Positions 11,673-23,100 of a stretch of 64,000 nucleotides of DNA are shown here, piece by piece. This stretch comes from Datnioides undecimradiatus. Its lineage: Eukaryota > Chordata > Actinopteri > Lobotiformes > Datnioididae. Location: the NCBI GenBank assembly GCA_008933995.1, contig WARS01000036.1:6238419-6302418 (forward strand), given 5' to 3'. The notes below the pieces were generated by a model. The model saw nothing but the letters and a program-made list of their open reading frames with translations. It searched no databases and was not told where the DNA came from. The stretch's first letter is position 1, and each line of letters begins with the position of its first letter. The position numbers were made by a program, and so were the translations under genes.

Positions 11673-14011
11673 ATGAGGGCCCGTTACTTTCCCCTGGCAG
11701 TGTTTGCCAGTGTCCTGTGCCTGTGTCACAGCTACACCCTGAGGAGCTCCGTGTCCTGGGTCGTCTCCTCCAACGACGTGGTGGAGGACGCGGACCTGTC
11801 GGAGGAGGTCGCCCCGGCGCTGCTGGTGGACGGTGCGGGTCTGTGGAAGCAGGCGTACCCATCCTCCAGCGTTCTCGGAGACAGCGTGGAGAGCCCCGCG
11901 GAGCTGGTGAAACCGGAAAACGACAATGTGGCGCAGCTCTCCTCTCGCCTCTTCTCCTATCGGTTGGAGAAGGTGAAGAAGAAGTCCGCCAGCAGCAGTC
12001 CTCCGCCTCACCAGGAGACCGCCAGGACCGCCAGATACATCGCTCATTACAGTGACTGGGGACATCTGGCCACCATTTCAACTCAAGATAAGGTATTACA
12101 CACACACACACACACACACGCAATATGTAGGGTTGACTGTGGACACAATGACTGTGTCAATAAAACAGAACTGCACTGAACTGATTCTCGTTGCGGCTGG
12201 AGCTGCAGCAAAGGTTTTACAGACGAGTACTGAGGTCCAGTGGAAGAAAGCAGCAAAGTACATTTACTCAACTACTTAATTTTGAGGTACTTGCAGTTTA
12301 CCTGAGTAATTCCAGTGTATGCAACTTCTACTCAAATATGTCAGAGGGACAGCTAGTTGAATAGAAGTGTTCTTCCTCCCTCCATTTACGTGTAGTATAA
12401 ATACATATACAAGTAACATCTAAGTATGAAGCGTCATTACAGATGCAAAGCCCTGCACCACTGTGTTTACAGTGACGGGGCTGCTTTGGTTGGAGTTGTG
12501 CAGAGCTATGCAGGTATTTAAGTTCACCGTGTTCTTATGAGGAAGCCAGAGTTGTAACTTGTCCCACAACGAAACCAACAAGCAAGCCCATGAAGTCCCA
12601 GGCAAATAAGTTTGATTTTGTGGAGCATGATAATGACGGTACACAAATTATGATCTGGTGCCAAAAATCCAAAATCACCTTTTGTGACCTTGGAGGCTCC
12701 ATTATTTTGAACACTTTGAAAAGTCTCATTTTGCATCATGATTACTTTTACTTTTAATACTTACATTTGCTGGTACAAGACTACTTTTGTGGTAACTGTA
12801 TATTTAGTTATCTTATTGACTTTAAATACATTCACACATCTCATAACTTTCACCAAAATCCAGGAACTTACCTTAGTGGTAGCTAAAGCTTAGTAACCAC
12901 TAACCAATCCCTGTAAAGTGTATTTCTAGCAGAGGGTGAGAATTGTCAGTGTTTACAGATAGTAATTAAACAAAACATCAAACATAACATAACATAAATA
13001 GTCATGGCAAGTCGTCGCTTTCACTTCATAGCTTTACCATACTTGCTTTTAGATTTATTTGGGTGTACACTAAAACTTTCAGTTTTGACGCCTTGGGTTA
13101 ATCCTTTTTTTTTGCGCAGATCAAAGGTCTCCCCTTTGGGAACATCTTCTCAGTGAGTGATGGACCGCTGGACAACAGCACTGGAGTCATTTACTTTTAC
13201 ATGACTCCCATGGACAACACTGTGTCAGACCTGAAAAGTAATCCGTATGCCTCCCTCACATTCTCAGAGGCTGAGGGAGAATTCTGCAAGTGAGTCCCAA
13301 CTTTTAATGTTCTCCCGTGGCAGGTTGGCTGTATGTTGATCTCACTAAACAAAAATTATTTGAGGAAAATAAAACAATGCATTAAACTAAGGTGGTGAAA
13401 GAAATAGTGCAAAACCCACAAGAAGCATTTTGTCTCATCAGTTGATATTGTGCTTTAGTGGTATGTATTTTCAAGCAACATATCAAGAGGTACAACATAA
13501 AGGAGCTTTGAGCCTTTTGGACCTTAGGGTAGTTACCAGGTGAATTAAGTGACAGCAAGACAGTGAGAGGCTCAGAAAAGGTATAACCATATTGAGAGTG
13601 TGTGTGCTGTTGTTCTAACATGGTCTTTTGTGTCTGAAGGCAAATGGTGTATGATCCAGAGGATCCAAGATGTGCTCGACTTACACTTACAGGCAAGATG
13701 GTGGAGGTGGCCCCAGAGGAGCTTGCGTTTGCAAAGGAAGCAATGTTCTCAAGGTACCTTAGCGAACTGGAGATGTAGTGGTGTATGAATGTGCATGCTG
13801 ACTTCCCTCCTCTCTGAAAATGATGGAAAACTACGTGTATCTTCAGTATCTTTTGATTTGTGTTTGTAGACATCCCGTGATGGCCAAGTGGCCAGTGGGA
13901 CACAAGTGGTTCTTCATGAAGCTGGAGTTGATCCAGGTCTGGCTGCAGGACTGGGTCGGAGGCACATCACTCATTCCATTGGAGGATTACTTTAAAGCTA
14001 CGCCTTTCTGA
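11673..14011 (+). CDS. creg2: CREG2, secreted CREG-family glycoprotein
   Basis: Four coding exons: 11673-12092, 13120-13289, 13640-13753 and 13870-14011 (TGA), giving 281 aa. CREG proteins are secretory/endolysosomal glycoproteins with an FMN-binding split-barrel fold but no known enzyme activity; CREG2 is mainly a brain form in mammals. The chosen start gives a hydrophobic signal peptide (MRARYFPLAVFASVLCLCHS). Upstream in-frame codons would bury it. SSVSWVV followed by an acidic stretch and APALL matches the CREG2-specific N-terminus rather than CREG1. The split-barrel region carries KGLPFGNIFSVSDGP, an N-glycosylation sequon DNSTG, EGEFCK, DPEDPRCARLTLTGKM and FSRHPVMAKWP. The protein ends near EDYFKATPF, as in human. 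Exon 1 is much more GC-rich than the others. Confidence 0.95.
12097..12119 (+). repeat. (CA)n microsatellite at the CREG2 exon 1 donor
   Basis: The intron begins GTATTA and runs straight into (CA)n, placing the array within six bases of the 5' splice site. Confidence 0.85.
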
Positions 14012-16350
14012 GAAAGTGTCCCTCCCTCTGCATCGTGTCTACCTTTACAGATCAGTTCAGCTGTCTATACCACACATACGGTGCCAGAAGAAGATCTTCA
14101 AATTCCCTCTCAAATGCTATTTTAATTTGCAAATGTGAATCTATCTTCACATCTGCTGTTTTTCCACTCAACTTGTCACACAAAATCATTTTTCTGTGTT
14201 TGATGTGTGAATGTATTTAAAGTCAATAAGCTATTTGACTATAATGGTCACAGTCATTACAGCTGGCATAGAAACTTCTGTCATTTAATATATTCTTTAT
14301 AAACACTTATTTTGACATTTCATGGTTTTGCATAAAAATATGTGTGCTGTTAAATAAATGAATGTTGGCACACCGTTATTGTGCAAACCAATTAAACAAC
14401 ATAGTCTTTTATTGTGTTCATTTAAACCTTCTGGGGAACTGTAATGTCACCACTTCGAGCTCTGGTTGTTAATTTTTTGACAAATATGAATGAAGTTTAA
14501 GTTAAATGTGGTTGTTTTTGGAAATATAGTGGCTGAAAATGAGAGCTGAAATCAGTTTATCTGTTTTTAAAAGGTCTTATGGTAGGACCTTGTTCTTGTT
14601 ATCTATTAGGGCTTGCTGCTGCTTTCAAACAGATAATTTGACTACAAACTGGCTGAACTTGTAGAATGAAGAGTCACTGCTTAGTGAAGAGCCGAAGCTG
14701 GTCACTCTTAAGAGGCTTCTGCTAATTTAATGTTGCTAAGTCTCAAAACATTGCACAAATTTTATTTTAATTTTAATCACATCAACATGCAGTACTTCAA
14801 ACCCTAACTCAAATACAGAAAGTTATGTTGCTATGTATATATGTACAACGTGCAGGCTAATTTCTTTATTTTGAAAGATGTTCCCATACGACCTGCCTGT
14901 ACATGGTGACATGAAAGGTAGACCGGGATTGTCAGTATCAAAAAGATTAACTGTTTCATTGTGTGTGAAAGCAGTTTGTAGCCATTAGCCTAATTATTTT
15001 TAGAGTGGGGCGTTGACTCAAGTGGACAGCCAAAAAGTATGAAACATCTTTACAACATACAGCTAAAATAGTTAGAGCTCTTAGATCTATAGCTTTCATT
15101 TTGCTGTCTTCCTGGCATTATGAATTTAAATGTTTGACACCGTGAAGCAGTGTGTATCATATCAAAGCTGTTAATTTGTGTTTATTGACTGGGAATACCA
15201 GGTTTTTCTGCTGTCTCTGTACCATACCTGAGGGTGGCAGCAGAGGACAGTTTATAAACGTGTTATTAGCACAAGGGATTAAATGATACATCCTTTCTAA
15301 TGATAAGTAAACAACTTTGATTTTGCACAATTTCAATGTTGCTTTAACAATGTAAGACAAACAAAATAATGCAAGTGTTAATCTGCTGGTAATAAAATGA
15401 AGAGAAGTCAGGGGAGATACTACTGATAACAAAAATTAAATAAATATCTGAATAATGACATGTTAATGGATGGATAATTCAATTCATGTGTAGTGAGTGT
15501 ATAAAAAAACAACACAAATACAAAAGAAGATATGGATGTAACTACAAGCTGGTTAATCCAAGTCTATTTATAAATGTCTATATATCTCTGTCCTACTGTT
15601 TGTCTCTCTTGTTGGGGCAAGAAGTGAGATATTGACTGTGGCAGCATTATCTCAGAGTGCTTATATACTTAAAGTTACTAATTAAACAAAATGAATTAAA
15701 ATGACTGTGTACGTTCCACAACACAAATAATAATCTATAACACCAATACTTACACAGATGTACCGAGGCTATAATGGTTTACTTATAAAAAATATGTCTT
15801 AATCCCACGCTGGCTATAGTTTATTAAGGAGAATAATAAAAAGTGCCGCTCTGGTGCCACCCTCAGGAATGTCCCAGGAACAGCAGGCACACTGACTCAT
15901 CCCACGCAACCGGTTACAAATGAACAGCATTCAAATGGCGAATAAGTCAAATTAATACGAATAAGGCTACCGTGGCAGGTTAAACAAAAACTCGTTCATA
16001 TATGTGCCCATTTGCGGCATTATAACGATTTCACACGTAGAGTTCATGACTGAATGAGACGAAAAGTCAAATGAATACAGAATCATTAGATTAACGTGAA
16101 GTTAAATGCTGCAGCAACAGAAGGTAAACCTGATAAATGCTAATACACTAATTAAAAATAAAATAACAATAAAAATAACTAAGTTTAATCAATAAACTAG
16201 GAAAGTATGAAAGTCATCTAAATTGGTCTATAAAAAGTATTTTTACTGTGAAAATGAATATCTACCAGAATTCTTAACTAATGGCATATAAGCTCATACA
16301 AAGTAAATGATTCCAAATGTATTGACACGTTTTCTCGGGATCATAACTTA
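14012..16350. other. CREG2 3'UTR and AT-rich intergenic region
   Basis: Holds the CREG2 poly(A) signal at 14353. The rest is AT-rich, and no reading frame on either strand resembles a known protein. No RNA gene was recognised. Confidence 0.6.
14353..14358 (+). terminator. CREG2 poly(A) signal
   Basis: AATAAA about 340 bp after the CREG2 stop, in an AT-rich 3'UTR. Confidence 0.55.
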
Positions 16351-17148
16351 AAACTCACCGCCGTTGTCTCACTTTCTCTCCCTCTCTCGAGCGTCATGTG
16401 CCAAATATCGCGAGAACTCTCTACTCATTCCCTAAATGTGCGTAGAGCAAATATATTTAACAAACTTGTTTAAAACTAACTGCCGCATATTTAACAAAAA
16501 TATTCCAGTAGAAATTTAACATATTTCTTGTCTAAACGGGGCCACGTCGCAGGGCTAACCGGAGGCACGGTTAGTTAGCAACACGCTGTTTTTATTTTTT
16601 CTAAAATTCATCTGTTGCCAGTTGAAGCGGAATCAACGTAATTTGAGGCGTTGCCTTTCGGGCCGTCGTCAGAGACCAAGCAGCCTATCCCAGCGGACAG
16701 ACCGTCACACACTCGAGATGCCTTCTGCTTGTAACTTGTAGCTAACGTCTGGCTGTGAAAATTACAATGGGTTGTATCGTCAGCTAGCTCGCTCTGTCTT
16801 AACCGACAATGTAAGCGGTCTCGTCACGGAAGGCAGTTGACTCGTGACTGATCGCCGTAGGACGGTACAGGAGGAGCCCCGCTAACAACGACGAGGAAAG
16901 GCGCACCGAGACTGAGGGTACATCCGAGCACTCCCCTCCCCAGCGCTGAACAAGTCTGTGGTCGCAGTCCTGTTGACTAGCTTGGTGTTATTTCCTCTTT
17001 TTTTATTATTGTCTTGCCGTTTGACGCCCCCATATGTCTGCGCCTACACTCGCCTCAACACCCTGAAGGTAGACAGAGAGAAGAGGAAGGGAGGCAACGG
17101 CAACGGGGTCCCCGACACTCAGCCGAGGAGAGGCATCGCTGAAATGAG
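16350..17148 (+). promoter_or_regulatory. mgat4a: MGAT4A promoter / CpG-rich 5'UTR
   Basis: Base composition changes abruptly from AT-rich to GC- and CpG-rich just before MGAT4A exon 1, as in a vertebrate CpG-island promoter. No TATA box is evident. A good splice-donor-like AAT|GTAAGC at about 16809 raises the possibility of an extra 5'UTR exon. The same place contains ATGTAA, a start codon followed at once by a stop. The transcription start was not determined. Confidence 0.6.
16406..16415. promoter_or_regulatory. TCTCGCGAGA-like palindrome
   Basis: TATCGCGAGA, one mismatch from the TCTCGCGAGA element found in many CpG-island promoters. It lies about 740 bp upstream of the MGAT4A start codon at the edge of the CpG-rich region. 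Confidence 0.45.
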
Positions 17149-17152
17149 ATGA
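17144..17152 (+). promoter_or_regulatory. mgat4a: Two-codon uORF overlapping the MGAT4A start
   Basis: The sequence reads ATG AGA TGA. The uORF stop TGA (17150-17152) overlaps the MGAT4A start ATG (17149-17151) in the arrangement ATGA. Scanning ribosomes meet the uORF first, and termination would leave them on the main start. Confidence 0.5.
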
Positions 17153-20100
17153 GGCTCAGAAATGGAACTGTGGCCACTGCGATTATCTTCTTCACGTCTT
17201 TCCTCAGCCTGTCGTGGTACACAGCGTGGCAGAATGGCAAAGGTAAGCTGTCAAACACACATGAGGCATGATGGGCTTTTAGGGAGAAGCCACAGTTGCG
17301 AGGCCTGGGTTAACAAACTGGCAGAAATGGAGCTGACGTGGGTCCAGCAGCGCGTCGTAGGACAGCAGGTGTTGCCGATCACTTCGGACCCATCCTGTTT
17401 CTATTCAGCAGACTGATGCGATCACACGAGATACACGGGCAACATCACATTCACTGTCGTGGTGCATTTAACAAGTGATACCCATTGCATAAATGGGTCT
17501 TTCTAAACTGTTGGTGTGCATTGATTTTTAATGTTTCCCACTGTGTGCGTTTTTAACAGTTTGACAGGAGGGCAAATCAGTAGTCAGCCCTTTTACCTCA
17601 GTGCTCATCTCCTCATATCTCTTATTTCAACCAGACTATGATCAGTTAGGGATACTTTACTGTCATGTGTTCATAATAATCCCTTTTTCCTTCCTTCAAG
17701 CACATTGGTGTCTTTCATGTGCACATTAATAATATTTTTTACATCTTCCGTCTGGCCCCCGGCTTATTACACAAGCGCCTCTGTGTTTCGCTAGTATGCA
17801 GGGACTGAGTTGCTTACTTGCCAGGGTTAACCAAATCCATGTGGGGAGGGTTGTGGGCTGTAGTGACTTATTATCAGCGGAGTGTAAATAATTGCAGCCT
17901 TTAGATAAATTCCAAGCCAAGGGTTCATGTCGTGATTACCATGGTGCTTATCAGCTGATTAAATATTTTCCTGTAAATGGAGTCCAGTGAGTGCTGCTAC
18001 AAGAGCAGACCTGGACTAGTCCGTGGTTTGATGCAAGTGCCCTGTGTGATAAGCAAAGGTCAAGTGACAGTGGCCTCTGTTCCTGTCTGCTGAACCTGTT
18101 GATACAATCTGGTAAGTGTACAGTTAGAACAGTGACATTGATAGCAGACCATTGTGTTCAACTTACTATAACTATCAGGAGATACAAACAAAACATTGGC
18201 TAGTGGTCTTCTATAAGCTGTGGTCTCTGTCTCAAGTGGTCTCTGTATGGAATGGAATAGAATAGGATAGAAGTACTTCATTAATCCCCTGAGGGAAATT
18301 TTGTTACAATTGATGATACAGTCATCAATCCTGAATAGCAGCTGGGCTTAGCTCCATACGCCCTGGAGATACATATTTAACCAAAGTTGGGGAAAAACGT
18401 CAGTATTAGATCGAACAATATAAAAGTCCAAAAACCTCCTGCTCAGGATTTCCTCAAGGAAAACATCCTCATTTACTTGCATCCTGCTTTAGTTTTGTCA
18501 TTCAACCAAGAAGTTTTCCAATTGGATCCCAGTAGCTTAAACACACAGGAATCAAATTCAGTAAGGCTGCACTGCGAGTCTTACACAACACAACTAACTA
18601 AACAATAGAAGTATTCCTGGAATGCTAAAAATTAGCAGTAAGTAAATGGCAAACAGTAGTCAGTATAAAGATATGATCTCTAAACTAAAACCAAAGTACA
18701 CATTTTTGGCTAATTTTTATTCACAAATATGGTCAACATATTTACTAGTTGTAGTGCTGGGCTTGCTGTTCTTATATTTCCTTGCTTTGTCTTAATGCCA
18801 TGTTTGTGTTGTAATTGGATCACATAAGATAAGATAAGGTAAAATTGGGAAATTTCCACATTGCAGCAGCAATGTAGAAGTTAAAGTACATGCTCTTTAA
18901 CTTGACTGTGTCTTGCTTATTTGTAACATACAAGCGGCATTGTCAGAGATATTCTCTTAATTTGTTTATGTTTCGTCCATAAGCTTATCTTCTGTCAAGC
19001 TGCAGTGCATTGAGCAATTGAAAACTGCAAGCCTGTTTGTTCAATCAAAGGTTTATTTCAGTTTGGACCGCAGAATCTGTCAAACATTCACGATCTGGGG
19101 GTAAATGGGGTGCGAGTGGTAATGAAGATCCCTTTTTGGCCTTGAAGTGAAAGCTGGAGTATTGATTTATGCTCTAAACTCTGGGCAGCATTAGTTTATG
19201 TTAAGGCCATTGACATAAATAGCTCTCATTCTTTACTGAAAAGCAAATAGCACTGCATTCTTTGTGCACCATCTAGACTGGCTTCTTTCCTTGTTTGACA
19301 GAGATCAAATGTAACACTTGAGTATCTTAGCTGGAAGACGGGGGCAAATGAGAGAGAAGTGAGAGGACAAACACTGAACAATACATACATTACTGAGAAA
19401 GCTATGATTAGTATTTAGCCTTCAAGTGTAGGATTTACCTGTGTCAACAACCTCACAATGTGTGCTTTACCTTGTCTTGCACTGACTCCTTGTGTTGTTT
19501 CTCGTCTTAACATCGGATAAAGCTTTTCTTTCTCTTTTTCTTTTTTAAACATATGAGCCCCTTTGATGTCCCATATCATCTCTCCCTGCAGTTATTGATG
19601 GCTTCTTCTCTTGATGCTGCCCAGCGTGGGCGTTTAAAGTGTACTCAGGCCTCTGGCATTGAGTCATTCTGAAAATGAAAAACTTCTGTTCTAGTAACTT
19701 TGCATGGGAAACGTATTTGTATTTAGGTTCAATACCTGTTTCATGTCTTCAGCTGGCATTTTGTTTTGTGGGCTATCGGGGTGGAGAGGTAATCTTAGGC
19801 AACGTTTTTATTTTTATTTTTTCCCCCCTAACCCTTTGCTTCCGACAGCCTGTCTTGTCCGTGGTCACTTGACTGCTGTGAATGAGAGCTGCGCCAGTCA
19901 GCTGTCCAAACACTCCATGTTGAATGACTCTTCAGAATGTGTACTTCTCTGTCAGGGTCTGCCCCCATCCCTTGGTGAGAGACTGCTCTCTGGTATCTCT
20001 GTGGTTATATCTCAAATCAACCTAAACAATAATGACTAGCAAGTTAAATGTGAATAAAAAGGCTGTGATTTGAGATACGAGTGGGACAAATTAGTGAACT

Positions 20101-23100
20101 TTACTTTCCCTCAAAATGAAACGGTCGCCGTTTATTACTAGCAGAGCTTTGCCAGTTGATTAGTGCCTGTGTCAATCATACTGATGATGGTAGAGTGTAA
20201 ACATGATGCACAATTAAAACTGAAGAGTAGGTTACAAGGAAAACCAAATGACAGCGGCACAGCCTCGATATTGCATTGCATTACAGCGATAAGACAAACA
20301 AGCTAAAGTGATACAAACTTACACAGTCTATGTGAACTGCCCCCTGACGGTACAGCAAACATGATTAATCACTTTGTTTGTTATCAACCCTGTGTGAAAG
20401 AAATGCTGCTATAAAGAAATCATTATTCATGTGTAAAAGTATTTTTCTGTCTCCGTCTCTCTGTCAGCCTCAGTTACAGGCTAAGGTTTTTTTTCCGTTC
20501 TGGAAGTCACACTGAGATCGCAATCTCTTTTAAGAGAGCCCTGTAAAACAAATGAAGACAGAGATGAGTCACACAAAGCAGTGATCACATGTGCTGGCAT
20601 TAATTAAAACAGTCTCAAATACTTTTTTAAAATAATCAAGTAGAAGTTTGGAATCCCACTGAGAAATGTGTGTCTCTCACTTCTGGTTGTTTCGTCAGTA
20701 AGGCGTCTCCCCGGGAGCAGAATTGTTATAGGGAAATTATAAAGCAAACTTTCACTATAAATGTGGATGGATGTGGATGCTTCTTGGCAACTTTAGAGGG
20801 AAAACACAGTTGTGTTGATGCCTTCCAAAAGAGATGACCATCCATACTCTTCATAGTTCTCACAGAGCGTGAGTACTGAGTGAGTGTGTTTTAAGGGTAG
20901 CATGAGCATACAGGGCGGCTGTTCACTGTGTCGCTGTTTGTGAGCATTATATTAATAGCTTCTCTGTGATTTTTATCTCACCCCGGAGCCCTCCCCCAGA
21001 GACGGCTCTTAGATGCTTGTGGCTGCTGCAGATTTGCTGAGACCATTACCATGCACAGAACCCCCTTTCCTTGTTGCTGCTGTGACTTCCTGTTTGCCTA
21101 CTTGCCTACGTTCAACTTCCTCTGTATTTAAAGGCATGCTTTTCTTCCATCGTCACATCAAATACAATGGGCCAAAAATAGCACGCAAGTGGTTGTGGTG
21201 ATAGAGGTAAATGAGCAGGCGGTGTTAGGCCAGATACATCATTTAGTAGTTACAATGGCGGAGAATATGGCTTGCACATTGTGTCTTCTCATTGGTAGTG
21301 TCTGGTTATGTGTGTATGTATACTTTTACTTTGTGTGCACTGTGAGGTAGGGCAGACTGCCAGACAAATCCTAAGTGGCCTAGAAGGAGGAAGCGAGTAG
21401 AAAGGCCAAATGTTAAAAGAGAGAGGATGAGGAGAGCCTGAGGTGAGCTGTATGATGGAGAGAAAGGATGAGAGTGCTGACAAGGCAGCGAGACACTGGG
21501 ATAGGTTGTTTTTCTGTGTTTTTGTACCCAGTCTCACGCAAAGATACACACACAAATCCCCACAGTCTGCCTGAACAGGAATAGGTGTCTACAGCTGTTA
21601 GTGACTTTACAATCATTGTTTCCCTCCTCGTGCTCCTGCTCCCTTCCTGTTTCCGGATCTCTGTTGATTAATCTGTGGCATAAGCTGGTTGCATATACAA
21701 GGACCTGTCTGTACATGCCAGTTTGTCTGTTTGTGGACGTGGTCATGCATACCTACAAGCATCGTGACAGCTATGTTCAAGGTGATGATTTTTCATTCAC
21801 CAAAAAGCGAGGAGTTTACAAGTTGAAGCCCAGATGTTCATCTCAGGACTTCAGGACTTCGCAGACGTCCTGCTCAGCCTGCAAATGTGGGAAATGTGGA
21901 AATCTTCAGATATCTTATGAATGCAATACTCTGAAATCGCTTCAGTTAACTACTCAGTTTAATTCACTTAGCCAAAACATGTATATTTGTTCAAAATGGA
22001 ACCCATTTAAAAACCACACTGTCCTCAGGAACTAAACTGTCAGTAGAAATCAGTTGAATTAGATTAAATGAGTTTTTGATCAGTTATGAAAATAGATGAA
22101 TTGTTTTGCTAACAATATAGTAAAATTCAGATATTTTCTCTTTTCTATCATATTGACAAGAAAAAACATCAAATCCTCATATTTGGAAAAGTGGAAACAG
22201 CAAATGTTTTATATTTTTGATTAAAAACGACTGAATTTAGTGGATGGTCATCAGATTAGCTGATTATTTTGTGTCAGTCAATTCATCGTTAAATCAGCTA
22301 ATTGTTTCAGCTCTAAAATAGGCTTTCGTAGTGGACTCCGGATCCCACTGGATTTCATTTAAGTATTGATTGGTGACATGGAGTTTTTCCAAAAAGGAGT
22401 GATAGCTCTGGCTGACAGTAGCCGTCCAGGAGCCAAGTGGAACCAGAGGAGTGGAAGTCAGCAGAGCGGGGCCACACTCTCAGCTCAGTGCTGTCAGACA
22501 GCATGCTCTGTTACAAAGAAACCCAGCAGGGCCGCAGGGAGTTTAACATGACTTGCAGCATAGTAGAAGAAGAAGTGAGTGGAGATCAGTAGAAACAATG
22601 AGCCCATGGTGAGGAAGCAAAATTAGGAATCTGGGTTGGAAAGTTGCCAAGAGGGCAGATGTTACTCTGGCTTCTTCTTATACTGCTTTACTTTCTGACC
22701 TCACAACCCTTTCACTTTACTTTGAACGTGAAGGGAAAGGGTTGTTTTGCAAAGGGAATAAAGGACAGAATGGGATAAAGGTGTGCATTTTGTCTTTCTG
22801 CAAACTACATGCAACCGTTCGGGGAGTATCACTCGCCTACTCATGGATCGACTTGCACTCCTCTTCAGGGAAATACCGCCAAAAAAAATCAATACTACTA
22901 CTCTGTGCGTGTGCAGTATAATTTATGTGTGTTGGTGTGCTTGTTTTTGGTCCCTGTGAAGAGTGTGTTGCATGATTTATAGCTGTTGAGATTTTTGGTT
23001 ACTTCCTGTGCAGCAACATTTCAAAGTTAATGTCTTTGTCTGAATGATGGATGGATGGATGGACTGTGGCCATAAAGAAATAGCTATATGTCTGTTTTAG

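Noticed and set aside
11526..12123. Long open frames (152-179 codons) on the minus strand over CREG2 exon 1
   Set aside because: They mirror a GC-rich coding exon, have low-complexity Pro/Arg/Ser content and no family resemblance; the plus-strand CREG2 frame explains the openness.
13382..13903. 173-codon minus-strand frame opposite CREG2 exons 3-4
   Set aside because: Partly antisense to CREG2 exon 3 and the start of exon 4, otherwise intronic; composition is not protein-like and no conserved motif is seen.
16958..17152. Open frame upstream of MGAT4A with a hydrophobic start
   Set aside because: It lacks an ATG start, overlaps the CpG-rich 5'UTR and is out of frame with the well-conserved MRLRNG start.
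21601..22035. 144-codon plus-strand frame with a Cys-rich patch
   Set aside because: Inside MGAT4A intron 1 and running into a degenerate repeat; the few cysteines do not fit a recognised domain.
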